Below are positions 1-8,109 of a stretch of DNA of 23,557 nucleotides, piece by piece; position 1 is the first letter of the stretch, and every line of letters starts with the position of its first letter. A model generated the notes under the pieces. That model was not told the DNA's origin. It did not search any database and worked only from the letters and a program-made list of their open reading frames with translations. Source of the DNA: Dictyocoela muelleri (taxonomy: Eukaryota; Microsporidia); contig SDVU01000059.1 of the NCBI GenBank assembly GCA_016256075.1, positions 1-23,557 on the forward strand. The letters are read 5' to 3'. The translations under genes were made by a program, and so were the position numbers.

Positions 1-304
1 AATAATTTATAAATATTTTTATTTAATAAATTTTTAAAAATAATTTTTATTTTTTCAAACCATTAAGGGTTAAAAATTAAAAAAAATATAAAAATCAAAT
101 CCAAGGTAGCTACCTAAGTGGTGGGCATAATACCGAACAAGACCCAAAATTTTTACATGTCAAAATAATTGAATATTACCTTTAATCTATAAGTAATTCC
201 ATTAAAATGTGACAATTTCAAATATAAAAGATTGTGATAGATAAATTTTGCTTATTTTTATGAAAATCGGCAGTTTAACCATTCGAGTATTTGGAAAATT
301 TCGT
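1..304. other. AT-rich stretch with no recognised gene
   Basis: No coding frame, RNA gene or repeat that I can name. It contains a GTAGCTACCT motif near 107, a sequence also met near 3040 just inside the Merlin-like element, but the match is too short to mean much. Confidence 0.5.
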
Positions 305-421
305 GAATTTTGCGAATTTTGAGAATTTTGCGAATTTTGCGAATTTTGCGAATTTTGCGAATTTTGAGAATTTTGCGAATTTTGCGAATTTTGCGAATTT
401 TGCGAATTTTGCGAATTTTGC
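305..421. repeat. 9 bp minisatellite, 13 units
   Basis: Thirteen head-to-tail units of GAATTTTGC can be counted; units 2 and 7 end in A instead of C. Because the unit is a multiple of three, it leaves an open frame reading (R-I-L)n, which is an artefact of the repeat and not a gene. Confidence 0.95.
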
Positions 422-860
422 GCATTTATGCATTTGGCTCATTTGACGCAATTGTCGAAAATGGTTTAATTTATTTTTTCATTGTGGAAACTTGAAATAG
501 CGCCATGTTTTTATGACAATAGTTTTATATTTATGAAAAATAAACATCTTTATGCTTTTTTACCAAAAATAAGAAATTTAATTTTACAGGGTTTTCCACT
601 AAAAAATGTTAATTATAATTAAAAAGAGAAATTCACGAATAATAATGGAAGGTTTGCACTAAAAAAGTTTCCATTAAAAATATATTGTTTCCTCCTAAAT
701 TAAAGTTCCCATTAAAAAATGGGTTTTCTTGTTAAAAAAAAAGAAAAATTAACATTAAAAAATGTAAAGTTACTTTTGGGAAATGAAAAATTACCCTGAA
801 AAATAACGTTTAACCTAGTTTACTTTAATTTTAGATTCATCGTATAGATTTTTTTTTACT

Positions 861-1173
861 TATAGGCCGATTTATCAAAGTTATAACACATTTCCACAGA
901 GTTATATATTTATTTTCTTAGAGTTATAGATCAATTTTTTCAAAGTGTCAGACCTATTTCCTGAAGTTATAGACCTATTTTCTCGGAGTTATAATTTTTT
1001 TTGTACCTGAGTTGTAGATCATTTACTCAAAGTGATAGACAAATTTTTAAGTTATCGATCTATTTTTTCCGAGTTATAGACCCATTTATAGAGTTAGGGC
1101 TCATTATCTGATAGTTGAGAGACATTTTTCTAGATTTGGCTATTTTATAGAGCTATAGACAAATTTTAATTAT
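861..1173 (+). repeat. Degenerate minisatellite in left arm of Merlin-like element
   Basis: About a dozen imperfect units of roughly 24-29 bp, each centred on GTTATAGACCTATTTTC (variants AGTTATAGATCAATTTT, AGTTATAGACCCATTTA). The same unit appears in reverse orientation at 3085-3275 and again, forward, at 23274-23415. Confidence 0.8.
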
Positions 1174-1981
1174 TTAAAGAAAAAATTACGGCTAAATATA
1201 CCTTAGAACAACAATCTAAGAATTTTCGGCGCTACTCCGTTCAGTATCCATATTTTTTTAAGGAGAAAATTATTTAAAATATACGAAAAAAAATTCAATA
1301 TAAACTATAATACTTTTCGGTTTAAAATAGGTAGCACGAGAAATCTCAGTGGCTAGTTAACGCAAACTTGTAGTGACCTTAGCACTAGAACTCGCTGTGA
1401 GATTTTTTATAAAATTTTATGCATTATATTAGTTAAAAAAAATATTCGAACTTTACTTTCCAGAGAAAAAAACTTATAGAAAATAACATAAAGCACCAAT
1501 ATAATAACGAAAGAGCAAAATAAAATTCCCGTATATTGTCTATATACATATTTTAGATTTATTTTTATAATATTAACTTGTAGAGACGGCTTATATTATA
1601 AAAATATTTCGGCATTATGTATATAAGATCATATAAGAAAATTATATTATACTTTACTATCACCATATTTGGGACTTTTGAGAATATTTTTCGAAGTGGT
1701 GTGTATGGAAAATTAGAGCTAAATGTTCTTTCTAAATTAATTTATTGTATATTTTTTAAAAAAAATATCGGAGCGTGTTCTCGTTCTGCCTTTTTTTAAC
1801 CAAAAAAGTATTAGTTTATACAAAAATTTTTCTTACGTATATTTTAAATAATTTTACACTAAGTAAAAAATATAGATGCTAAGCGGAGTAGTACCGAAAA
1901 TATCAGATTTTGGTTTTTATGTATATTTAGGCTGCATTTTTTGTGTAAATACTTAAAATTTGTCTATAACTCTAGAAAAAT
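1124..1981. mobile_element. Nested inverted-repeat (foldback-type) element
   Basis: Two arms of about 190 bp face each other: 1124-1316 and 1803-1981. Shared blocks include ATTTTTCTAGA at the outer end, ATAGACAAATTTTAA, GGCTAAATATACAT/C, TTTTCGG-GCTACTCCG and AATTATTTAAAATATACG. The roughly 490 bp between the arms shows no protein signal. The minisatellite core (TATAGACAAATTTT) also occurs in these arms, so it may be a shortened relative of the surrounding Merlin-like element instead of an unrelated insertion. Confidence 0.65.
1341..1405 (+). other. tRNA-like sequence with A-box and closing stem
   Basis: AAATCTCA at 1341-1348 pairs perfectly with TGAGATTT at 1398-1405. Next to the 5' arm is an A-box-like TGGCTAGTTAACGC, before the 3' arm is a weak B-box-like CTAGAACTCG, and a T6 run follows. 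D, anticodon and T stems do not fold convincingly and the length (65 nt) is short, so this is more likely a SINE head or tRNA relic than a working tRNA gene. Confidence 0.3.
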
Positions 1982-2199
1982 GCTAGACACCTTTAGAATA
2001 TAGGCCAAAAAATAGCACACATATCAAGTAAAAGCAAAATAAAAAAAAATAAAAATAGCCCCAATAAGATTCTAAATAATTGATGATATTTTTTAAATAT
2101 AAATAGTTTATATGATTTTTTTCATAGAGAATAACATTTTTAATATTACAAGAGAGTGTATTAAATGTTTTGGTGAATCCAAATTTATTGTTTATCACA

Positions 2200-2943
2200 G
2201 GGAAATAGAAAAAAATTGATTTGCAGATATTCTAAATCTTCTTGCCGTCATAAAAAATCAATAACCGATAGTAAATTAACAGTAACAGAATTTTTTCACG
2301 TAACATATCTACTTCTTAAGATGCTAATTACCCGCAATTGAATAGGTTTACGGAATATCGGATGCAACTATAGCATCAATCAAGAAGAAATTACAAAAAT
2401 TCTATAAATTATTTTTTGATAAAAGACCTATTTTTCTTGGTGGTTTGGAGAAAGTGGTTAAGCAGACGAAACTGTTTTATCAAGAAAATGTGTAATAAGA
2501 CATCCCTAATCAATTAATAATAAAATTAAAGACATCATATAGATTTTAGGAGCAATTGTTTCGGAATCCAAAACCAACTTTTATATAAAGCGTGTGGAAA
2601 ATCAAAAAAAGTGGAAACTTTAAGTCAGGCTTTGTCAGGAAAAAATGGTGTTTTAACAAAATTACATACCGACGGATATCCTTCATACCCTGGCGTAGCA
2701 GAAAAATTATGTCTTAATCATAAGGTTGTGAACCATAATAATAAATTTATTAGCTTAGATGTGTACACATACTAATAATATCGAAGGGTTCTGGACACAC
2801 CTCAAAAGTAATATGTGTAAAGAGCATGGTGTCATGAGAAAAAATATTGATAATTGGTTAGAGGAATATACTTTTAAAATAAGATTTCTGATGAAAGCAG
2901 ACAATCATGAATGTATGAATATCTTCAAAGATATATATATATA
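2200..2943 (+). pseudogene. Merlin/ISXO2-like transposase remnant
   Basis: DDE transposase of the IS1595/Merlin family, which cuts and pastes its own element. Conserved pieces appear in more than one frame: S-K-L-T-V-T-E-F-F near 2270, then ADETVLSRKCVIRHP (first Asp, near 2463), LHTDGYPSYPGVAEK (second Asp, near 2665) and TNNIEGFWTHLK (Glu, near 2778) followed by EHGVMRKNIDNWLEEYTF. The last part is an intact 61-codon frame from 2759. At least two frame changes and several stops separate the blocks, so it cannot make a full protein. Family assignment rests on the motif order and spacing; a full-length relative elsewhere in the genome would be needed to drive movement. Confidence 0.82.
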
Positions 2944-3084
2944 AATTATATTTTAATTAATTATTATTTATTTTTATCTATTTTTTACCATCTCTGTTTT
3001 TAATTTCAATAATTCATATGAAAAAAAATATCAATGCAATGTAGCTACCTTACTCTTATCTCACATACTAAAGAAGCTCTAAAA

Positions 3085-3275
3085 TGTCTCAATAACACTG
3101 AGAAAATGACACTATAACTTTAATAAAATAGGTATATAAACCCGGGAAAATTGGGTATTTAACTCTATGAAAATGCCATTAAAACTATTTGGAAAGGGGT
3201 CTATAACACTGGTAAATTGGGCCTTTTATTTGGACAAATGGGTCTATAACATCGCGAAAATAGGTATATAACTAT
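3085..3275 (-). repeat. Degenerate minisatellite in right arm of Merlin-like element
   Basis: Units such as GTCTATAACACTGGTAAATTGG and ACCCGGGAAAATTGGGTAT are the reverse complement of the unit at 861-1173 (GTTATAGACCTATTTT). Its opposite orientation supports the two tracts being arms of one element. Confidence 0.75.
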
Positions 3276-3485
3276 ATAAAACTCTCCAGAAATTTTGAAC
3301 TTTTAATAAATAAGTGTAAACATTATATTTTTAATGAGAATTTTCCAATTTTACAGAACTTGTTATTTTATATGGAAACTTTCCTTTTTTATAGAAATTC
3401 CATTTTTTATATAATTTTCTATTTTTAATAGAATCTTTTTATTTTTAATGGAAAATTTTCCATTTTTTAGTTGGAAAAAATGTAT

Positions 3486-3656
3486 TATACTAATCTTAAT
3501 CAGGTATATCAAACTTAAATAGCATTATATGTGATCGCTTAATGTCTATCTCTATTATTTTAAAGTAAATTTAGGAGAATTCGGTCATTATATTTAAATT
3601 TTACATCTAAGGGTGTTACTAGTGAGCTATCTGAACCTTTAACATGCTAAAAACTC
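3486..3656 (-). mobile_element. tRNA-headed SINE copy S1, 5' part only
   Basis: Read on the minus strand it starts with a tRNA-like head (AGATAGCTCACTAGTAACAC, A-box-like), continues with GATGTAAAATTTAAATATAA and ends in the core block ATACCTGATTAAGATTAGTA. The middle and tail of the family are missing, cut off where the Merlin-like element ends. Confidence 0.65.
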
Positions 3657-3754
3657 TACTGAAAAGTTGTATATAATAATAAAAAGAAATTTAGTTGCTA
3701 AGGGAGCGGTAGAAAATTTTATATGCTATAAGGGGCAGTAAGCTAAAAAAGGTT

Positions 3755-3835
3755 TATAAACACTGGTCTAAAGACTATTATTGGAGACAACTCTAATGGT
3801 TGACAGCTGTGGACGTGGCCATCATATAATATATT
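3755..3835 (+). mobile_element. SINE fragment S2, 3' tail
   Basis: TTGGAGACAACTCTAATGG, TTGACAGCTGTGGACG and CATCATATAATATATTAG match the tail of the better-kept copy at 13420-13490. Only the last roughly 80 bp are present. Confidence 0.6.
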
Positions 3836-4005
3836 AGTATAAATTTAATTTCCTATTGTTAAATTAAAAATTATTATTTTACATTATATATTTATTTTGA
3901 ATAAATTTAAAAATATATGTTCTGATACTAGTGTGGTAGCTAATTTTTGATATAGAAAATATCAAAATGCTCGAGAGTAGAGTGAGTTTTTTTTTATTTT
4001 CGACT

Positions 4006-4088
4006 GGTCACGTTTGAGGTGCAGGTCGCGTTTGAGATGCAGGTCGCGTTTGAGATGCAGGTCGCGTTTGAGGTGCAGGTCGCGCGAG
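4006..4088. repeat. GC-rich 18 bp minisatellite, 4.6 units
   Basis: Four full units of GGTCGCGTTTGAGATGCA (the first has CAC for CGC; A/G varies in GAGAT/GAGGT) plus a partial fifth that ends GGTCGCGCGAG. Its base composition is very different from the AT-rich surroundings. Confidence 0.93.
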
Positions 4089-4198
4089 ACATAATATTTA
4101 ATCCATTCATAGTTTTGATTTTTACCCATATAAATGGTAGTTGATATTTTTTAAAACATTGAATAATCTTAAAAACAACGAATACCCCTTCATATATT

Positions 4199-5368
4199 GG
4201 CTCATCCCCAAAATTTCTTCCAGGGGTGAATTTTTGAATTGTAGAAAAAATAATAAAAAAATTAAAATGAAAAAATATTTTTTTTGTTTACATAATTGTG
4301 ATGTGATTGTTATAATTATTGTAAAAAACTGTGTTATAATTAAAAAGATAAATGTAAATGTTTTTAAACTTCAATTATTTTTAATACTTTTTTCAAAAAA
4401 ATCTTCTCTGTTAATAAGCACCAACAAAACTCTCTGAGAAAATCAGGTCTGTGGTTAGTTTTAGGTCCTTTCCGCATTTTAATCTCACGTTTTAGTTCAT
4501 TATGAAACGATTCAATCGCTTGGATATGAACTCCATTTTCATATCAACAAAATTTTATTTATGACAAACTGTCTTATGGATATAAGAATATCTGTTTAGA
4601 TTACAGTATGGACATGTTCATCAGTTTGTATTATGCTGTTAACACAAACTTTAGAAATAAATATTGGGACTATAGTACTCTGTGCTTTGTTTGGAATTAC
4701 ACAACAAAACATCTCATAATTTAATCTGGGAACTCAATTATAGCAAAGAATTTGTTCTATTTGCGGGAGACGCCCCCTATGAGCCTTAATCGTATGATTT
4801 AGCATCGTTTCATCGATTTGCACTACCATCTCCGGCCGCCCAATTTATTTTTACTAAAATCACATTGCGGCATAAGCAATCTAAGTTCTTTAATAATTTT
4901 TTCGATGAGTTTATTTTCCAGGGACAATCCTCTTTTTATTGAATAGAGAGGTTGTTTGGTTCCGTATCTAATAACAACCTTTAGAATTTTCCGGATGTCT
5001 ATTGAAAATTTGGTATAAAACGACACGACTCTGATTTAAATATATTTTTTATGCTTTGAACAACATTCGTTGTAACAACGCCATCCAAACATATCTTTAT
5101 TCATCAAATACTTAGCAAGTGTTATTTTTTTGAACAAGAACTACAGTCTACCTCCTTTGCAATAATGGGATTTCCATGAGATAACAAACAAGTTCTCTTG
5201 CATTACATCTTGCTAAGAAATCTTCTAATTCATCTGCCTCAGTTATTGACATGGGCTCTTTTTACAAATTTTATAAAAAAATTTAAAAAAAAAGATAAGG
5301 GGATAATTTTGAGGTTGAGTCCAAAGGGGGGTTGAGTCTTAAGGGGGGTTGGAATTTTAGATTGATCC
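4199..5368 (-). mobile_element. IS1595/Merlin-like transposon (second clade), decayed
   Basis: The left end (from 4199: GGCTCATCCCCAAAATTTCT, then CAGGGGTGAATTTTTGAAT) and the right end (GGGGGGTTGGAATTTTAG then ATTGATCC, ending 5368) match the two ends of the 736 bp element at 14235-14970, which fixes the boundaries. Between them is a decayed transposase on the minus strand. The right end has G-rich units repeated two to three times. TTCATATA occurs near both ends (4189 and 5374) but not flush with them, so I do not claim it as the target duplication. Confidence 0.72.
4364..5252 (-). pseudogene. ISXO2/Merlin-like transposase remnant
   Basis: Read on the minus strand from an ATG at 5252: MSITEADELEDFLARCNARE, then DMFGWRCYNECC (zinc-ribbon-like cysteines), a 67-codon open stretch with SIDIRKILKVV, then WEMVVQIDETMLNHTIKAH (first Asp), QTDEHVHT (second Asp) and AIESFHNELKREIKMRKGP (Glu), with an end at 4364. 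The D-D-E order and the HRGR that follows the first Asp fit DDE transposases of the IS1595/ISXO2 type, in a clade different from the Merlin-like remnant at 2200-2943. Several stops and frame changes interrupt it, so it is dead. The full span is about 296 codons, a normal length for the family. Confidence 0.8.
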
Positions 5369-5411
5369 AATAATTCATATAAACTTTATAATAAATTGGA
5401 CGTAAATTTAA

Positions 5412-5433
<22 letters not shown>
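5412..5433. repeat. (AT)n microsatellite
   Basis: Eleven AT dinucleotides followed by three TATG-like units. It creates a run of Tyr/Ile codons on the minus strand that is not a gene. Confidence 0.95.
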
Positions 5434-5445
<12 letters not shown>

Positions 5446-5978
5446 TTGCATAGAAAAGAGTTTTTCGTTTTTCATTAAAAATCTTAATAATTGAAAATGT
5501 TTTCTGGTATTTTAAAAATCTCATCATAATTGAAATGTTTTTTTTGTATGGCATATTTCGTCTAACAGGAGAGAATATGAAAAATAACATAATATTTAAG
5601 TTCGTCATGAAATACTGTAACGGATCTTTTTTTTTCTAACATAAAAAAGCTGTTCAATATTAGGAAATATATAACAAAGCATCGATGTTTTTTCTGTAAT
5701 TATTTATTGATATTAAACGCCTTTTTTAAAAAAAATTATACGTACTATTAAAGTTTTTCAGGATGAACTTAAAAATGTTTTTATTTTATATATGCTCTCC
5801 TGAGTGACAAGATACGTGCGCTCATCATATCATTGTGCCAAAATATTTGAAAAACGTAAAATAAATCGAAAACTTACAATATAAACAGCTCTTACATTTA
5901 TATAAAAAAATATTTTTAAGATTAAATCTTTCGACAAAAAAGACAAAACAAAAATTTTAAATTTTTACCTTAATATCT
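5434..5978. other. Spacer downstream of coiled-coil gene, no gene seen
   Basis: AT-rich, with no convincing reading frame or RNA gene. Two roughly 50 bp imperfect direct copies (around 5478-5580, each with ATAATTGAAA followed by a T-rich tract and GGTAT/GTATGG) are the only structure noticed. Confidence 0.45.
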
Positions 5979-7526
5979 CTATTCTTCATATTTTTTAGCA
6001 ACTGCTAGAAAATCACACAACCTTCTTTTATACTCTTTCAATTCTTCTTCAATTCTTTTTCTTTTTTCACCATCTCTCTCCAAATCCAATTTCCCTTTTA
6101 AAAAATCAATTTTCATTCTTAAATCAACAATAGGAAATTCAAAATTACTATTCTGGCGATTCTGAACAATTTCAATGATCTTTTTTTGCTTATCAATTAT
6201 AAATTTTCTTTTTTTGTTCCACTCCTCTAATTTACGACATTCTTCTGATATAATCTGAAATTTACGAATCATTTTCCTATTCTCTTCATTTATTTCCGTT
6301 ATTTTCTCAGATAAATGGATATTTTCAGCTTCTAAATTTTGAATTCTAACCTTAAAATCATCATTTATCAAAAATTTAAGTTCTTTATTTTCATTTTCAA
6401 GAATTTCATATTTAGATTTAAATTCATTAAGGTGATCTTCCAAAGAATAAAATTCGCTATTTTTTGATTCAACGACTCTTTTCAAATTTTCATTTTCTGC
6501 CAACAATTCTTCATTTTTATTTTCTGAAATTTTAATTTTTTCTTCAAAACTTGAAATATTTATTTTCATCTCATCAGCTTGTCTGTGCAATTCTCGAGTT
6601 TCTGAAGTTATCGTTTCATTGACAATCTTCAAATTATTATTTTCATTTTCAATTTTTTTCAACATTTCTTCTAATTCCAAAATTTTTGTCGTATTTTGAT
6701 TTTTTAAGGCCTGGACAATTTCAGGTCCATTATTTTCATCGCAATTGAGAATTTGTTTAATTCTCAAGAAACTGAAAAGAACATTTCGAATGATTTGGAA
6801 CTGATTGTTAAGATCTTGAACAGAATTAAAAATATCAATACAGTCTCTTGAAATTGAATTTATTTCGTTAATAATTTTCATAACCTGAATCTGATTAAAA
6901 TCATTTTTTCTCAAATTTATTCTGAGGAATGAATTAAGTTGATCAATTTTTTGAGTTTTTAAAAGAAAATAGATGTACTTCAAAAGATTCCTATTCATGT
7001 TATTTATTTTAAGGTCAGTATTTGAAATAAATTTGTAAAGATTTGGTATAAATTCTTGATATAAATGGTCTTCCGGAGGGAAAGAAATATTAATTGATGA
7101 GTTCGTAGAACTGTCATTTCCATCATTTTCTTTCGTGTCGCTACAAATAAACTGGGAAGAGTTATCTGGATTTAATATATTTAAGTCGATATTTTCATTT
7201 TCTAAAAATTTATATTCAATTTCATTTTGATCACTGATCTGATCCTCATTCACTGAATGTGTTTTTTTGTTTTTACTTTCATCATTGTTGATTTCGTCAT
7301 TACTTGCTATCCTTAATTTATCATTAAAAATCGTTATTAATTCATTTTCTTTATCAATAACTTCATTATTTATAATTGGATTAATATTTATTTCTTGAGC
7401 ATCTATCTCATGATTATTCTCTACATATTCGATATTTTCTTTTCTTTTAAGATTTTGTGATGTGTTGTCATTTTCTTTATTGACATTAGCTTGTTGAGCT
7501 ACGGAATAATTATTTTCTTCAATCAT
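5979..7526 (-). CDS. Coiled-coil protein of unknown function, 515 aa
   Basis: I do not recognise this protein. The start ATG at 7526 is preceded by CCCC (7529-7532), as in the other two host genes, and the frame is open for 515 codons. Residues 1-150 are polar, rich in Asn, Glu and Asp and probably disordered. Residues 151-262 look like a helical folded region with hydrophobic patches (LLKYIYFLLK, IIRNVLFSFLRIKQIL). Residues about 280-455 are a long heptad-like coiled coil (LEEMLKKIENENNNLK and similar), then a short break (FEFPIVDL, near 463-469) and a second basic/acidic helix to the end. No signal peptide or membrane segment is seen, so it is likely cytosolic or nuclear. Such a layout occurs in spindle-pole, kinetochore, motor-adaptor and vesicle-tether proteins; the sequence does not choose among them. 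It stands alone, with transposons on both sides. Confidence 0.88.
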   Translation of the reverse strand: MIEENNYSVAQQANVNKENDNTSQNLKRKENIEYVENNHEIDAQEININPIINNEVIDKENELITIFNDKLRIASNDEINNDESKNKKTHSVNEDQISDQNEIEYKFLENENIDLNILNPDNSSQFICSDTKENDGNDSSTNSSINISFPPEDHLYQEFIPNLYKFISNTDLKINNMNRNLLKYIYFLLKTQKIDQLNSFLRINLRKNDFNQIQVMKIINEINSISRDCIDIFNSVQDLNNQFQIIRNVLFSFLRIKQILNCDENNGPEIVQALKNQNTTKILELEEMLKKIENENNNLKIVNETITSETRELHRQADEMKINISSFEEKIKISENKNEELLAENENLKRVVESKNSEFYSLEDHLNEFKSKYEILENENKELKFLINDDFKVRIQNLEAENIHLSEKITEINEENRKMIRKFQIISEECRKLEEWNKKRKFIIDKQKKIIEIVQNRQNSNFEFPIVDLRMKIDFLKGKLDLERDGEKRKRIEEELKEYKRRLCDFLAVAKKYEE

Positions 7527-7528
7527 GA

Positions 7529-7532
7529 GGGG
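7529..7532 (-). promoter_or_regulatory. CCC-type start signal of coiled-coil gene
   Basis: CCCC lies two bases upstream of the ATG at 7526 on the minus strand (TTACCCCTC-ATG). C runs are rare in this AT-rich sequence, and the same placement is seen at all three host genes. Confidence 0.7.
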
Positions 7533-7817
7533 TAACGAAATTTAATACTAATTCTTATATTTTATTAATCGACTGTAAAATTCATTCATTAATGAATTGA
7601 AATTTAATTAATAAAAAATAAACGTGATTTTAATTAACCGGACGTGTAATTTATTTACATGCGTTTTTGATTTGTTATTGAGTTTTAAATCTTTTTTTTT
7701 ATAATCCTAAAATTAATTTTTCAATTTTAATTTGCAAGGTTAATTGATACTAGCACCAGAATACTGGACCAAATTCAGAAGAATATGCAAGATCATGATA
7801 AATCTATTAGATAGATG

Positions 7818-7984
7818 TATTTATATAATCAATAGCATTTTCATTACTAATATATGTATTATACAAAAACGGGCAGTATTGAAGTTTAAAAAATATTTAC
7901 GACGGAAATATTTTTTAACATGATACTCTTCTTTTTTGTATAATACATATATTAGTAATGAAAATGGTATTGATTATATAAATA
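7818..7984. mobile_element. 167 bp palindromic MITE-like element
   Basis: Arms of about 51 bp (7818-7868 and 7933-7984) match with one or two mismatches: TATTTATATAATCAATA at one end and its reverse complement at the other, plus CATTACTAATATATGTATTA. A shorter inverted repeat (TTAAAAAATATTT / AAATATTTTTTAA) sits in the middle, so nearly the whole element can fold back. The ends begin with TA, which would fit a TA-targeting family, but no internal coding sequence identifies it. Confidence 0.82.
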
Positions 7985-8109
7985 GCAGCCCATTTTTTTT
8001 ACCTTTGGCGAAAAACGGATAGCATTTTGGTGCAAAATCCGTTTTTTCGCCCAAAATTTTAAATACTAATTAAAACAAAAATATAAAAGTGAAAATGAAT
8101 TTAAAAATA

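Larger units (their letters stand above)
590..3485 (+). mobile_element. Merlin-like (IS1595 superfamily) DNA transposon, decayed
   Basis: The outer ends are inverted copies: the left end reads TTTTCCACTAAAAAATG near 593 and the right end, read backwards from about 3484, reads TTTTCCAACTAAAAAATGG. Inward from both ends come rows of C/ACATTAAAAAATG-like blocks and then a minisatellite built on GTTATAGACCTATTTT, in opposite orientations. Between the arms lies a broken transposase (2200-2943) with the ISXO2/Merlin signature. Merlin elements are known to have inverted repeats and 8-9 bp target duplications; I could not find a matching duplication, so the exact ends are uncertain by some bases. A second inverted-repeat structure (1124-1981) sits between the left arm and the transposase. 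Confidence 0.72.

Noticed and set aside
305-421. CRISPR array
   Set aside because: All repeat arrays in the window are contiguous tandem repeats without unique spacers, and the genome is eukaryotic.
310-495. Open frame reading (R-I-L)n
   Set aside because: Produced by the 9 bp minisatellite; no C-run start signal and no ATG in the repeat.
4141-4437. 98-codon plus frame
   Set aside because: Runs from the flank into the left end and transposase tail of the 4199-5368 element; A/T-driven composition with no family signal.
4189-5381. TTCATATA as target duplication of the IS1595-like element
   Set aside because: The two copies are 2 and 5 bases away from the ends defined by the related element at 14235-14970.
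5408-5608. 66-codon minus frame next to the (AT)n tract
   Set aside because: Ends in (Ile-Tyr)n from the microsatellite; no similarity recognised and no C-run upstream.
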